Source: Sorangium cellulosum So0157-2
Lineage (GTDB): Bacteria; Myxococcota_A; Polyangia; Polyangiales; Polyangiaceae
Assembly: GCF_000418325.1 (NCBI RefSeq)
Contig: NC_021658.1
Coordinates: 13,930,501 to 13,994,500 of the forward strand
Direction of reading: 5' to 3'
Length of the DNA stretch: 64,000 nucleotides
Shown here: piece after piece, positions 33,907-42,388 of the stretch
Layout of the letters: every line of letters starts with the position of its first letter
How positions within the stretch are numbered: the stretch's first letter is position 1
The notes under the pieces: generated by a model
What the model was told of the DNA's origin: nothing
The model's database searches: none
The model's input: only the letters and a program-made list of their open reading frames with translations
Program-made: the position numbers and the translations under genes

Positions 33907-34607
33907 CGTACGTACACCTCGAGGAGAGGGCCGGCGCCCTGGGAGATGCCCATCGACGTCGCGGCCCCGACGGCGTCGCTGCCCGGCGCGAGGATGGCGA
34001 TGCCGTGGTCGTCCTTGCGCCGCCTGGCCCAGTCGCGCACGAGCGAGGTGACGTCGATCCGCAGCGGCGTCGCTGGGCGGCGCCGCACGATGGCGGCGGC
34101 CTCCGGGATCGACAGGCGCGGCTGCCGGCCCCACGTCGCCGTCTCCGAGCGCCACGGCTCGAGGATGCGCGCGACCTCCAGGGTGAGCGCGCGCTCGGCG
34201 GGCGGCGCCAGCGGGGCGGGCTCCAGCAGGACGAACGCGCTCGCGATGTCGGCGTCGACGCCGAAGGTCGGCGTGAACCGCAGCAGCAGGACGACGTCGC
34301 CCGCCCCGGCGTGCCCGAGCGCGACCGCGTCGGGCACGCCGGGCGCGGCCGCGGCGCCGCCGTCCTCCGCGAGGACGGCGAGGTCCGCCGGCGGGAGCAG
34401 CACGCGGCGCGCGTCGATGGGCGAGGGGAGGTCGCTCGGCGGCCGGCAGCGCCCTGCGACGCAGTAGCGGGACCCGCAGACGCCCGCGCCCGCGCACACG
34501 CCCGCGTCCGTCGCGGGGGCGCCGCCGCAGCCCAGGAGCGGCGGCGCCGCGACGAGCAAGGCCACGGGCGCGAGGGCGGCGAGCAGACGCACGGCGGGGG
34601 CGACCAT
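33903..34607 (-). CDS. DNRLRE-domain-like lipoprotein
   Basis: A 234-residue predicted lipoprotein starting MVAPAVRLLAALAPVALLVA with a lipobox ending LLGC. A short Cys-rich segment (CAGAGVCGSRYCVAGRC) follows, then a domain resembling DNRLRE modules: VVLLLRFTPTFGVDADIASA, SETATWGRQPRLS (the typical ...TW...QP element) and IDVTSLVRDWARR near the C-terminus. Such modules are found in surface proteins and carbohydrate-active enzymes. It is first of a three-gene overlapping operon with two peptide-ABC ATPases, a strange company for this domain. The ATG at 34607 is chosen for its signal peptide. Confidence 0.7.
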   Translation of the reverse strand: MVAPAVRLLAALAPVALLVAAPPLLGCGGAPATDAGVCAGAGVCGSRYCVAGRCRPPSDLPSPIDARRVLLPPADLAVLAEDGGAAAAPGVPDAVALGHAGAGDVVLLLRFTPTFGVDADIASAFVLLEPAPLAPPAERALTLEVARILEPWRSETATWGRQPRLSIPEAAAIVRRRPATPLRIDVTSLVRDWARRRKDDHGIAILAPGSDAVGAATSMGISQGAGPLLEVYVR

Positions 34608-34797
34608 AGCAGAGGGCGGCCCCGCTGGCAGGGCGCGGTTCGCCGGGGCGCGGGGGCGCCGAGGGGAGGGGTGAAAGGGAGGGGGACGAAGGGGGAGGCG
34701 GCGAAGCGGAGGCGGTGAAGAAGCGAAGGCGATGCGAGGCCGCGGGCGTTGCGATTCCTGTTGTCGGGCAGCGGCCGCTCTGCTGGGATCCCGCGTC

Positions 34798-35307
34798 GTG
34801 CGCGTTCGAGCCATCGCCGCCCTGAGAGCGCTCGTGATCCTGGCCACCCTGCCTGCGGCGCTCGCTGCCTGCGGGAAGAAGGCGCCGCTCGGGTCGCCGT
34901 GCCGCGCCGACGACGACTGCGCTTCCGGGCTCGCGTGCCACCGGGAGCAGTGCTTGCACGAGGGGAGCGCCCGGCGCCTCCGCGACGAGGAGCAGCGCGC
35001 CTCGGGCGGCGCCAGCGCGAGGAAGGTCGGCGATCGCGTCGAGGTCGAGTGGAAGGGGTCGTACAAGCCGGCGATCATCACCGGCGTCGTCGCCCCTGGC
35101 TCCTACCGGGTCCACTTCGAGGGCTACGACGCGCAGTGGGACGAGGTCGTGACCGAGACCCGCATCAAGGGCGGCGCGCGCCCGGGTCCGGGGTCGAGGA
35201 GGGCGACTCCGGCGGCGAGCAGCTCGCTCGCCGAATGGCGGAACGAGGGGGCCGGGGCGCGTGCAGCTCGCCGGCAGGACCGGGGATGGCGCAGCGAGGG
35301 CTGCTGA
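34798..35307 (+). CDS. Lipoprotein with Tudor/chromo-barrel-like domain
   Basis: A 169-residue protein when started at GTG 34798, which gives a normal signal (VRVRAIAALRALVILATLPA then lipobox LAAC). An ATG at 34732 would add 22 Cys/Arg-rich residues. After the anchor there is a small Cys-rich segment (GSPCRADDDCASGLACHREQ), like a disulfide knot, and then a barrel-type module: VGDRVEVEWKGSYKPAIITG and YRVHFEGYDAQWDEVVTETR. The latter closely follows Tudor-knot/MBT-like sequences, normally intracellular and usually binding nucleic acid or methylated ligands, so its place behind a lipobox is unusual. The C-terminus is low-complexity. Function unknown. Confidence 0.65.
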   Translation: MRVRAIAALRALVILATLPAALAACGKKAPLGSPCRADDDCASGLACHREQCLHEGSARRLRDEEQRASGGASARKVGDRVEVEWKGSYKPAIITGVVAPGSYRVHFEGYDAQWDEVVTETRIKGGARPGPGSRRATPAASSSLAEWRNEGAGARAARRQDRGWRSEGC

Positions 35308-35426
35308 GCGGCCGGTCGTTCAGCGGGGCTTCGCGCGCGGCGCGGCGTGCGGGAGCTCATCCACGATGAATGCCCCCGCTGCCGGCGCATCATACGGCAC
35401 GACGTGAGTGCCAGAGGGGAGGTCTC

Positions 35427-36125
35427 ATGACGAGCGCGGGACTTTACACCGAGGGCGGGTACCTGGAGAACAACAAGACTTGGCATGCGGAGGACTCCCC
35501 GTGGAAAGCCAAGCAGATCCTCCGGATCCTGGAGAAGAACCACGTCCAGCCGAAGGTCGTGTACGAGGTGGGGTGCGGCGCCGGAGAGGTCTTGAATCAG
35601 CTGCATCAGCAGCTGCCGGCGTCGGTGGAGTTCCACGGCTACGACATCTCTCCCCAGGCGTTCCGGCTGGCGAAGGCGAGAGAGAAAGATCGGCTGACGT
35701 TTCATCAGGAAGACCTCCTGGAGAAGGACATCCGGTGCGACGTCCTGATGATCATCGACGTCATCGAGCACGTGGAGGATTACTACACCTTCCTGCGGAA
35801 GCTGAAGAGCAAGGCAGAGTACAAGATCCTGCACGTGCCCCTGGACCTCTCGGTCCAGGCGGTCCTGCGGATGAAGCCCATCCTCGACGTGCGCAGGAAC
35901 GTGGGGCACATCCACTATTTCGTGAAGCAGACGGCGCTGGCGAGCTTGGAGGAGGCCGGCTACGAGATCGTCGACTATTTCTACACCGCCGGGTCCGTGG
36001 AGCTCTCGAGCAAATCCTTCAAGGCGAAGCTGCTGAGGTATCCGAGGCGGCTCTTGTTCGCGCTGGATCAAGACTTCACCGCCCGCGTGCTGGGCGGGTA
36101 TTCGCTGCTCATCCTCGCGCGATGA
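35427..36125 (+). CDS. Class I SAM-dependent methyltransferase
   Basis: A 232-residue methyltransferase with motif I VVYEVGCGAGEVLNQLHQQL, an acidic residue in FHGYDISPQAF (motif II) and DVLMIIDVIEHVEDYYTFLR (motif IV region), the Methyltransf_23/11 pattern. The ATG at 35427 follows GGGGAGG at a suitable distance. The C-terminal part is basic (KSFKAKLLRYPRRLLFALDQ), perhaps membrane- or substrate-binding. Substrate unknown; families of this kind methylate sugars, lipids and small metabolites. Convergent with a second methyltransferase at 36177. Confidence 0.88.
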   Translation: MTSAGLYTEGGYLENNKTWHAEDSPWKAKQILRILEKNHVQPKVVYEVGCGAGEVLNQLHQQLPASVEFHGYDISPQAFRLAKAREKDRLTFHQEDLLEKDIRCDVLMIIDVIEHVEDYYTFLRKLKSKAEYKILHVPLDLSVQAVLRMKPILDVRRNVGHIHYFVKQTALASLEEAGYEIVDYFYTAGSVELSSKSFKAKLLRYPRRLLFALDQDFTARVLGGYSLLILAR

Positions 36126-36130
36126 TCGAT

Positions 36131-36174
36131 GCCGGGAGGGCCCGGCTCGACGGCACCGCGAGCGCGCCCGCTCG
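36131..36174. terminator. Two hairpins between convergent methyltransferase genes
   Basis: GCCGGG/CCCGGC (36131-36146) and CGAGCG/CGCTCG (36159-36174) each form perfect 6-bp stems in the 51-bp gap. Likely bidirectional termination. Confidence 0.55.
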
Positions 36175-36176
36175 GC

Positions 36177-36944
36177 TCAGGGCTTCCGGGCGACGGTGGC
36201 CCACATGCGCAGGTCGACGACCAGCGCGAGCTCGCCGCCGCGCTGCCGCGCCCTCGCCTCTTCCTGCCGGATCCGGTCGACCCCCGCCGCGAAGGCCTCC
36301 GGCGTCAGCAAGGCGAGCTGGCTCGTGTCGCGCGGATCGATGCCCTTCGCGAGGGCCTCCGAAGCGGGGACCTGCCGCTCGATGTGCACGGCGAGCCTCG
36401 TCCCGTCGACGAGGAACCCGCTCTCGTCGAGCCAGCGCCGCACGGTCTCCACCGATGCGTACCGCTTCAGGTCGAGCTCCCGGGTCGCGTCGAAGTAGTC
36501 GTAAACGAACCAGCGGTCGATCCCCTGGTGCGGATCGAGGCCGATGTTGACGAGGATGCCTCCGGCGCCGAGCACCCGGTGCGCCTCGGCCATGAACCCG
36601 CGCGGCTGACCGAAGTGGTGCAGCGCGTTGATGCAGAGCACGCAGTCGAACCCGGCGTCGGGAAAGGGGAGCTGCTCCGCCGAGCCGTGGACGAGCGTCG
36701 CCGACGGCAGGCGAGCGCGCGCTTGCTCGAGCATGCCGGGCGACGCGTCGAGCCCGGTCACCTCGAACCCGTTCTTGTGCAAGAGCTCCAGCCAGTGCCC
36801 CGTCCCGCACCCCACCTCGAGCGCGCGCCGCCCTCGTGAAGGCCCGAGCAGGTCGAGCACCACCTGCTCGGCCCCGGCGTACCTGCCCCCCTGATAACGC
36901 CGATCGAAGACCCCCGCGATCTGCTCGTAGTCGGTGCGTGTCAT
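36177..36944 (-). CDS. Class I SAM-dependent methyltransferase (UbiE-like)
   Basis: A 255-residue methyltransferase starting MTRTDYEQIAGVFDRRYQGG. It has motif I ALEVGCGTGHWLELLHKNGF, the motif II acidic residue in VTGLDASPGMLEQAR, and CVLCINALHHFGQPRGFM, as in Methyltransf_11/UbiE-type enzymes. The C-terminal helical part (DTSQLALLTPEAFAAGVDRI) may provide substrate selectivity. The start at 36944 is preferred because the longer frame adds only Arg/Ala-rich sequence. Substrate unknown. Its neighbour on the other strand is another methyltransferase, but the two are not similar enough to be a recent duplication. Confidence 0.88.
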   Translation of the reverse strand: MTRTDYEQIAGVFDRRYQGGRYAGAEQVVLDLLGPSRGRRALEVGCGTGHWLELLHKNGFEVTGLDASPGMLEQARARLPSATLVHGSAEQLPFPDAGFDCVLCINALHHFGQPRGFMAEAHRVLGAGGILVNIGLDPHQGIDRWFVYDYFDATRELDLKRYASVETVRRWLDESGFLVDGTRLAVHIERQVPASEALAKGIDPRDTSQLALLTPEAFAAGVDRIRQEEARARQRGGELALVVDLRMWATVARKP

Positions 36945-37276
36945 GCCGTGTCTCTTCGGGCTCGGGCCTCGCGCCCGGCCTCGCCGTCGCCAAGCTCGCT
37001 TGTCGCAGCCGGGCCGCCGTCGCGCCGGCGCTCGGCAGTGAGCCTGCAATATACCAGAGCTGGCCTCCTGTAACTTCAGCTAGAGCCCAGTCAGGCGCGC
37101 GGCAGACGGCGATCCGCGGCATGCGGCGATCAGAGGAGCATGCTATGGGAATATGACCCCTGCCCCGAGCTGACGCCGGGGCGCGCACGTACCGCCTTGC
37201 TTCAAAAGTGCGCTTCAGACCACGACGCGGCGCATCGCCGAAATGTCTCGGCGTGCGCCAGGTGCGCTCCACCTGA
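36945..37276. other. Divergent intergenic region
   Basis: This 332-bp stretch must carry promoters for the methyltransferase and the DUF1592 gene. No gene and no clear regulatory motif were seen, apart from a short AT-richer patch near 37050-37080. Confidence 0.45.
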
Positions 37277-38983
37277 ATGGCTGGTCACTCCATGAGCAAG
37301 ACAATGCCGCCCGACGCCGATCGATCGGTACCGTTCCTCCGGCGTTCCCTCGCGGCGGGCGTGTCCGCCGTGGCGCTCTTCTGCCTGACGGGGGTCGCCT
37401 GTACCGGGCAGCTCGGCAACAGCGACGGCAGCCCTGCCGGCGACATCAGCGACCCCATCGATCCCGTCACCGGGCAGCCGACGGCGCAAGACTGCAGCGT
37501 CGCTCGAACGAGCCCGAGCGTCCTGCGCCGCCTGTCCAGGCTCGAGTACCAGCTGACGCTCCAGGATCTGTTCCAGCTCGCCGAGCCGCCCGTCGTGGAC
37601 AGCATCCCGGAAGATACCGGTCAGGGCGGATTCCGGACGATCGCCGCCCTTCAGAATGTCTCGGATCAGCATCTCCGCGCCTATCTGGCGACGGCGGAGT
37701 CGCTCGGGCAGGAGCTCATGGCGGACGAGGCGCGCCGGGCTTCGGTGCTCGGCTGCGAGCCGGAGGCCGCCGATTGCCTCGAGCGCTTCGTGCAGCGCTT
37801 CGGCAAGCTGGCGTATCGAAGGCCGCTGTCGGCCGAGGAGGTCGGCGACCTGGTCGGGCGAGCGACCGAGGTCGCGCAGGACAGGGCGGATGCGTTTCGC
37901 TTCGTCATCGAGGCGCTGCTCACCTCGCCCAGCTTCCTGTTCCGGATCGAGGTCGGCGCGAGCGACGCCGAGACGTCGCCCCTGTCATCGCTGGAGCTCG
38001 CCTCGCGACTGTCGTTCACGCTCTGGGGCCGGTCGCCGAGCGCGGCGCTGCTGTCGCGCGCGGAGGCAGGCGAGCTCGACACGCCCGAGGGGCTCCTCGC
38101 GGTCGCCGAGGAGATGGTCGAGGACGAGCGGACGCCGCTCTTCTTCAACGCCTTCTTCAAGCAGTGGCTCACCTTCGAGCAGCTCCGCCCGCCGGCCAAC
38201 CCGGACGCGTCGACGCCCGCCCTGCTCGCGGACATGATCACCGAGAGCGAGCTCGTCCTCGACGAGCACGCCTTCACCCCCGGCGTCGATTTCTTCGACG
38301 CGCTCACCGCGAACCACACGTATGTCACCCCGGCGCTCGCGAAGTTCTACGGCCTCGAGGCGACGGGCGACGGCGTGACGCGCGTGGAGCTCCCGGCCGG
38401 GCACCACCGGGCGAACACCGGGCTGCTCACGCACGCCAGCCTGATCAGCGCGAAGAACGACGGCGACCTCATCGCCGTGCGCGGCCAGTGGCTCCGGGCG
38501 GCCTTCCTCTGCCAGAAGATCACCATCCCCGCCGGGCTGCTCGAGGAGCTGGAGAGCGAGCTGTCCGGCCTGAGCTACCTCCAGGTCCTCGAGAAGCGCA
38601 ACACCCAGGCGGGGTGCGCCGGCTGCCACGCGCTCATCGATCCCATCGGCGTCGGCTTCGCCCAGTACGACAAGGAGGGGCGGTACGACGGGAGCATCGG
38701 TATCGACGAGTTCGGGCTGGAGCCGCGCTTCCAGGGCGCAGCCAACGAGTCGTTCGACTCGCTCGCCGCCCTGGCGGCGGAGCTCCGGCGCAGCCCCGAT
38801 CTCGCCGCCTGCGTCGCGGAGAAGCTGTTCACGTACACCCAGGGGCGCGAGCCCGCGGTCGAGGATCGCTGCGCCATCGACGCCGCCGCGGGGAGCTTCG
38901 CGCAGGACGGCAACCGGTTCCGTTCCTTCCTGACCGCCATCGTGCGGTCTCCGGCGTTCCGGCTGCGGAGGGCGCCAGAGTGA
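37277..38983 (+). CDS. DUF1592/DUF1588-type exported protein with C-x-x-C-H motif
   Basis: A 568-residue exported protein. ATGs at 37277 and 37292 are both possible, neither with a good ribosome site. After a signal with lipobox-like LTGVAC it shows the domain series described from planctomycetes: DUF1587 (RRLSRLEYQLTLQDLFQL), DUF1595 (RFGKLAYRRPLSAEEVGDLV), DUF1592 (LASRLSFTLWGRSPSAALL), DUF1588 (RANTGLLTHASLISAKNDGD, ending CAGCHALIDPIGVGF) and DUF1585 (LRRSPDLAACVAEKLFTYTQ). CAGCH is a c-type haem-attachment motif. The DUF1552 gene follows 46 bp later, the usual partner. The pair is thought to act in envelope redox or substrate oxidation, but no activity is proven. Confidence 0.88.
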   Translation: MAGHSMSKTMPPDADRSVPFLRRSLAAGVSAVALFCLTGVACTGQLGNSDGSPAGDISDPIDPVTGQPTAQDCSVARTSPSVLRRLSRLEYQLTLQDLFQLAEPPVVDSIPEDTGQGGFRTIAALQNVSDQHLRAYLATAESLGQELMADEARRASVLGCEPEAADCLERFVQRFGKLAYRRPLSAEEVGDLVGRATEVAQDRADAFRFVIEALLTSPSFLFRIEVGASDAETSPLSSLELASRLSFTLWGRSPSAALLSRAEAGELDTPEGLLAVAEEMVEDERTPLFFNAFFKQWLTFEQLRPPANPDASTPALLADMITESELVLDEHAFTPGVDFFDALTANHTYVTPALAKFYGLEATGDGVTRVELPAGHHRANTGLLTHASLISAKNDGDLIAVRGQWLRAAFLCQKITIPAGLLEELESELSGLSYLQVLEKRNTQAGCAGCHALIDPIGVGFAQYDKEGRYDGSIGIDEFGLEPRFQGAANESFDSLAALAAELRRSPDLAACVAEKLFTYTQGREPAVEDRCAIDAAAGSFAQDGNRFRSFLTAIVRSPAFRLRRAPE

Positions 38984-39029
38984 TGTGCTCGCAACCCGTC
39001 CGACCGATGATGGAAGAGGAGTGTCGCCA

Positions 39030-40376
39030 GTGAAGATCTCGAGAAGAGCTCTGCTCCGCGGCGCCAGCGTCGCGGTCGCCCTCCCGTTCCTCGACGCGAT
39101 GCGGCCGCAGCGCGCCAGCGCCGCGCCGGCGGACCCGAAGCGCTTCGTGGCCTTCTTCGTCCCCAACGGCACCGATCCCGGCGCGTGGCACCCGCGCACC
39201 GCCGGTCCGCTCTCGGCCGAGGGCCTGACGCCGTGCCTCGTGGACATGAAAGGCTTCGACGCCGAGCGCGAGTGGCCGGCGGGGGATCCGATCTGGCGCG
39301 ACGTCACGATGGTGTCCGGCGTCGATCACCAGGTGATCTGCTCCGACATCCACAGCCCGGCGATGGCGCTCTGCGCCCACACCGACGGCGGCGGGCAGGC
39401 GGTCCCGAAGAAGGCGACGCTCGACCAGTACCTGGCCGAGCACATCGCGGCCGAGACCCCGTACCGCAGCCTCAACCTGTCTCCGACGGGCGACACGGCG
39501 GTCACGCAGGGCTTCATCTCGTTCCGGGACGGCGGTCAGGTCGAGGACGCGTTCCGCGATCCGGCCGCCCTGTTCGACACGCTCTTCAGCAACCTGGGCA
39601 GCCCGAACGAGGAGATGGACAACATCCGGCGGCGCCGCGCCAGCGTCCTCGACTGGGTGAGGGAGGACGCGAGGCGGCTGAACCAGCGCCTCGGCGCGGC
39701 GGACCGGGCGCGCGTGGAGCAGCACCTCGAGTCGGTGTTCGAGCTGGAGAAGCAGATCCAGTCCACGACCCAGTCGAGCTGCACCGTCCCCGGCAAGCCC
39801 ACGCGGGGCCTCGACCTTCACGGCAAGTTCAAGCAGATGATCGATCTCGGGCTGCTCGCGCTCACCTGCGATCTGACGCGTGTGCTCGTCTTGCAATACT
39901 CGAACAGCTGGGGTCTCGACTTCTCCGGCTACGACCTGCCCGACGGCGTGGGGACCTGGAGCGACCACTTCATCTCGCACAAGCTCGGCGACCGCGATCG
40001 CGCGACCGACCTCGACAGCCTGCCGCAGGCGGAGGCGATGCGCATCGCCAACGCCCGCGTCGTCCAGACCTCGCGGTTCAAGGTGCGCCGCTTCGCGTAC
40101 CTGCTCAACGCCATGAAGGCCGCGACCACCGCGACGGGCAACCTGCTCGACGAGTCGCTCGTGCTCTACACGTCCGAGAACGGCGACGGCGACTCCCACG
40201 GTCGGAAGAACATGCCCATCATGCTCGCCGGGCACGTGGGCGGCTTCGAGACGGGCCGCGCCGTGCACGCGAACAACGCTCCCACCGGGGCGCTCCATTG
40301 CTCGATCATCAACTACTTCGGCGTCGAGCTGTCGAAGTACGGCGACCCTGCGGGCGGGCCGATCGCCGGCCTGTGA
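39030..40376 (+). CDS. DUF1552 protein with Tat-like signal
   Basis: A 448-residue protein started at GTG 39030 (VKISRRALLRGASVAVALPF), a twin-arginine-type signal followed by a hydrophobic stretch; GAGGAG lies nine to ten bases upstream. The mature region is the DUF1552 fold, related to alkaline-phosphatase-like/DUF1501 proteins: RFVAFFVPNGTDPGAWHPRT, MVSGVDHQVICSDIHSPAMA, RSLNLSPTGDTAVTQGFISF, and a C-terminal DESLVLYTSENGDGDSHGRK. Tat export of a folded, probably metal-bound protein fits. It forms an operon with the upstream DUF1592-type protein. Confidence 0.9.
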   Translation: MKISRRALLRGASVAVALPFLDAMRPQRASAAPADPKRFVAFFVPNGTDPGAWHPRTAGPLSAEGLTPCLVDMKGFDAEREWPAGDPIWRDVTMVSGVDHQVICSDIHSPAMALCAHTDGGGQAVPKKATLDQYLAEHIAAETPYRSLNLSPTGDTAVTQGFISFRDGGQVEDAFRDPAALFDTLFSNLGSPNEEMDNIRRRRASVLDWVREDARRLNQRLGAADRARVEQHLESVFELEKQIQSTTQSSCTVPGKPTRGLDLHGKFKQMIDLGLLALTCDLTRVLVLQYSNSWGLDFSGYDLPDGVGTWSDHFISHKLGDRDRATDLDSLPQAEAMRIANARVVQTSRFKVRRFAYLLNAMKAATTATGNLLDESLVLYTSENGDGDSHGRKNMPIMLAGHVGGFETGRAVHANNAPTGALHCSIINYFGVELSKYGDPAGGPIAGL

Positions 40377-40765
40377 GCCTCCCGGCGGCGCGGGCGACGG
40401 CGGAGCAGGCTCGGCGCGCCGAGGCCGACCGCCCCGCGGATGGCCTCGGCGGCCCGGGCGCCGAAGCGGTCCGTCGCGACTCCCGCGCGACACCCGAGAG
40501 ACGCCCTGCTCCGTCCAGAAGGCGGCGCCCTCGGGCCGGCCGCAGGCCAGCCCCGGCCGCGGTCGGCGAGCGGCTCGCGCGACCGGACGGCTGAGCAGCT
40601 CGCCCGCTGCCGGCGGGCAGGGGACGTGCATTCGGTCCGGGCAGCGTGAATCCGTGCGGGCAAGAGCGGTACAGCGCCCCGCGCGAGAGCGGCAGCGCGC
40701 GGCGTGACCAGGCGGCGCGCGTCGGCTGAGAGCGAGCGCCGTGGGCGCCAGAGGAGGGGGGAAGC
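40377..40765. other. GC-rich intergenic region, no gene seen
   Basis: This 389-bp stretch lies between the DUF1552 gene and the HdeD-like gene. The short open frames it contains are Arg/Ala/Pro-rich with no start signal. GGGGGG-rich sequence at about 40758 may serve as the next gene's ribosome site. Nothing else stands out. Confidence 0.5.
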
Positions 40766-41311
40766 ATGGAGCTGCTGGGGCGGTATTGGTGGGTGATCGC
40801 CGTGAGGGGCGTCGTCGGGATCCTCATCGGGATCCTGTTCTTCCTGTGGCCGCTCCCGTCGCTGGCCACGCTCGTCCTGCTGTTCGGCGTGTGGGCGCTG
40901 CTCGACGGCTGCGCCGCGCTCGCGTCCGCGATCGGCGGCCGGGGCGGGGGGATCACCGTGGTCGAGGGCCTCTTCGACATCGGTATCGCCCTGCTGACGT
41001 TCTGGCGGCCCATCATCACCGCGCTCTCGCTCTACGGCCTGATCGCGGCGTGGGCCATCGTGACCGGCATCTTCCGGATCATCGGCGCGGTGCGGCTCCG
41101 GCACGTGATCGCCAACGAGCTCTGGCTCGGGCTGAGCGGCGTCACCTCGGTGATCTTCGGCGTCCTCATGGTGGCGCTGCCGGCGGCGGGCGTGCTGGCG
41201 ATCAGCTGGCTCATCGGGTCGTTCGCGATCGCGGTGGGGGCCATGCTCCTCGGGCTCTCGCTGCACCTGCGCCGCGCGGCGGGCACGGCCGCGCCGGTGC
41301 GCGCCCACTGA
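40766..41311 (+). CDS. HdeD/DUF308-family membrane protein
   Basis: A 181-residue integral membrane protein with about six transmembrane helices (for example WVIAVRGVVGILIGILFFLW, LATLVLLFGVWALLDGCAAL, GLFDIGIALLTFW, LYGLIAAWAIVTGIFRIIG, GLSGVTSVIFGVLMVALP, IGSFAIAVGAMLLGL). The repeated three-helix pattern and length match DUF308/HdeD proteins, one of which supports acid resistance in E. coli. That role need not apply here. Purine-rich GGAGGGGGG precedes the ATG. Single gene, convergent with the M15-like lipoprotein. Confidence 0.9.
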   Translation: MELLGRYWWVIAVRGVVGILIGILFFLWPLPSLATLVLLFGVWALLDGCAALASAIGGRGGGITVVEGLFDIGIALLTFWRPIITALSLYGLIAAWAIVTGIFRIIGAVRLRHVIANELWLGLSGVTSVIFGVLMVALPAAGVLAISWLIGSFAIAVGAMLLGLSLHLRRAAGTAAPVRAH

Positions 41312-41392
41312 CGCGCCCTGCCCGGCCGTGGCGCGTCCATGGACGCGCCACGGCGAGGCCGGAGCCGGCGACCTGGAGCGGCGGCCTGCCCG

Positions 41393-42253
41393 TCAGTCGA
41401 TCTGCAGGTGGTAGTGCGCGGGCGTCGTCTCTTCGATGACCAGGACGCCCCCGACCTCGGAGGCGCTCTCGAGGAACGCGCGCTTCTCCTTCGGCGACAT
41501 GGTCCTGTTGCGCACGTCCACGGCGCCTCGGCGCAGGTGCGCGGAGACGTAGACCCCCCGGTCGATCTGGTCCTGGATGACGGCCTCCATGGCGGCGACC
41601 ACCTGCTCCGGCGGCTTGCCCGAGCTCGCCCGGTATGCCTTCGTGATCTCCTGGACCGCCGCCTTGTTCCGGTAGAGCTTGAGGAGATCCTCGCCGAGCC
41701 TGAGCTTCGTGAACATGGCCCTGGCCTGTCGGTTCGCGTCGCGTGTCCCGCTCGTGATCACGAGGTGCTCGCGCGTGCGGCGCGCGTATCCCCGGTCGAT
41801 CCGCTCGAGCTTGGCGGCGATCGGCGCGGGGAGCGTCACGCCCGGCAGCACCTCGTACGGCGGCGGGGTCCACGGCTCCGTGGGCGCCGCCTTCCCGAGC
41901 GCCGTCAGGGGCGGCAGCTGCGCGCGCCGCTCCTCCTCCTCCGACGGCAGCTCGTCGCACTCGGGTTGGCTTGCCGCCGCGACGGCGCGCGGCGCCCCCG
42001 GGGGCCGCGGCGCCGCGCTCGCCGCGCCGGCCGCGCTCGGCGCGCCCTGGGCCCGCGGCGCCGCGCTCGCCGGCGCCGCGGGCGCGCTCGTCTTTGGCCA
42101 GTCGAGGCCTGGCAGGTCGATGCCCGGCAGCTCGACGGACTCGAGCTTCTCCGTGCATCCGGCCGCGCAGAGCAGCGCGGCGGCGAGGGCGCACAGGCGG
42201 TGCGGCGGCACCTTGGAGTGTTCCTTTGCGGCGGCTCGGCGTGTCGGAGGCAT
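41393..42253 (-). CDS. Lipoprotein with M15-like (D-Ala-D-Ala carboxypeptidase) domain
   Basis: A 286-residue protein starting MPPTRRAAAKEHSKVPPHRL with a lipobox ending AAGC. After a Pro/Ala linker with phrases repeated around SAAPR, a C-terminal domain (about 130-286) carries peptidase M15 hallmarks: SAHLRRGAVDVR (Ser-x-His...Asp, His and Asp six residues apart as zinc ligands) and TPAHYHLQ, with the last His as third ligand. VITSGTRDANRQARAM matches the start of the fold. M15 enzymes trim peptidoglycan peptides, so a cell-wall role is likely. Catalytic Glu could be in VIEETTP. The fit is good but partial. Confidence 0.75.
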   Translation of the reverse strand: MPPTRRAAAKEHSKVPPHRLCALAAALLCAAGCTEKLESVELPGIDLPGLDWPKTSAPAAPASAAPRAQGAPSAAGAASAAPRPPGAPRAVAAASQPECDELPSEEEERRAQLPPLTALGKAAPTEPWTPPPYEVLPGVTLPAPIAAKLERIDRGYARRTREHLVITSGTRDANRQARAMFTKLRLGEDLLKLYRNKAAVQEITKAYRASSGKPPEQVVAAMEAVIQDQIDRGVYVSAHLRRGAVDVRNRTMSPKEKRAFLESASEVGGVLVIEETTPAHYHLQID

Positions 42254-42388
42254 CGGCAAAGCCGCGCCAGCGTGCCATGGCGCGCGGCGCCGGCGAAAAA
42301 AACGGCGGCGCGTGGCCGAGCGCCGGCCGGGCGACGCGTCGCCGGCGATCTCGACGCGCGCGGCCCCATATCGGCTACAGAACCCCTC

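Noticed and set aside
40440..40649. Small plus-strand frame between the DUF1552 and HdeD-like genes
   Set aside because: Arg/Ala-rich, no ribosome site, no conserved features.
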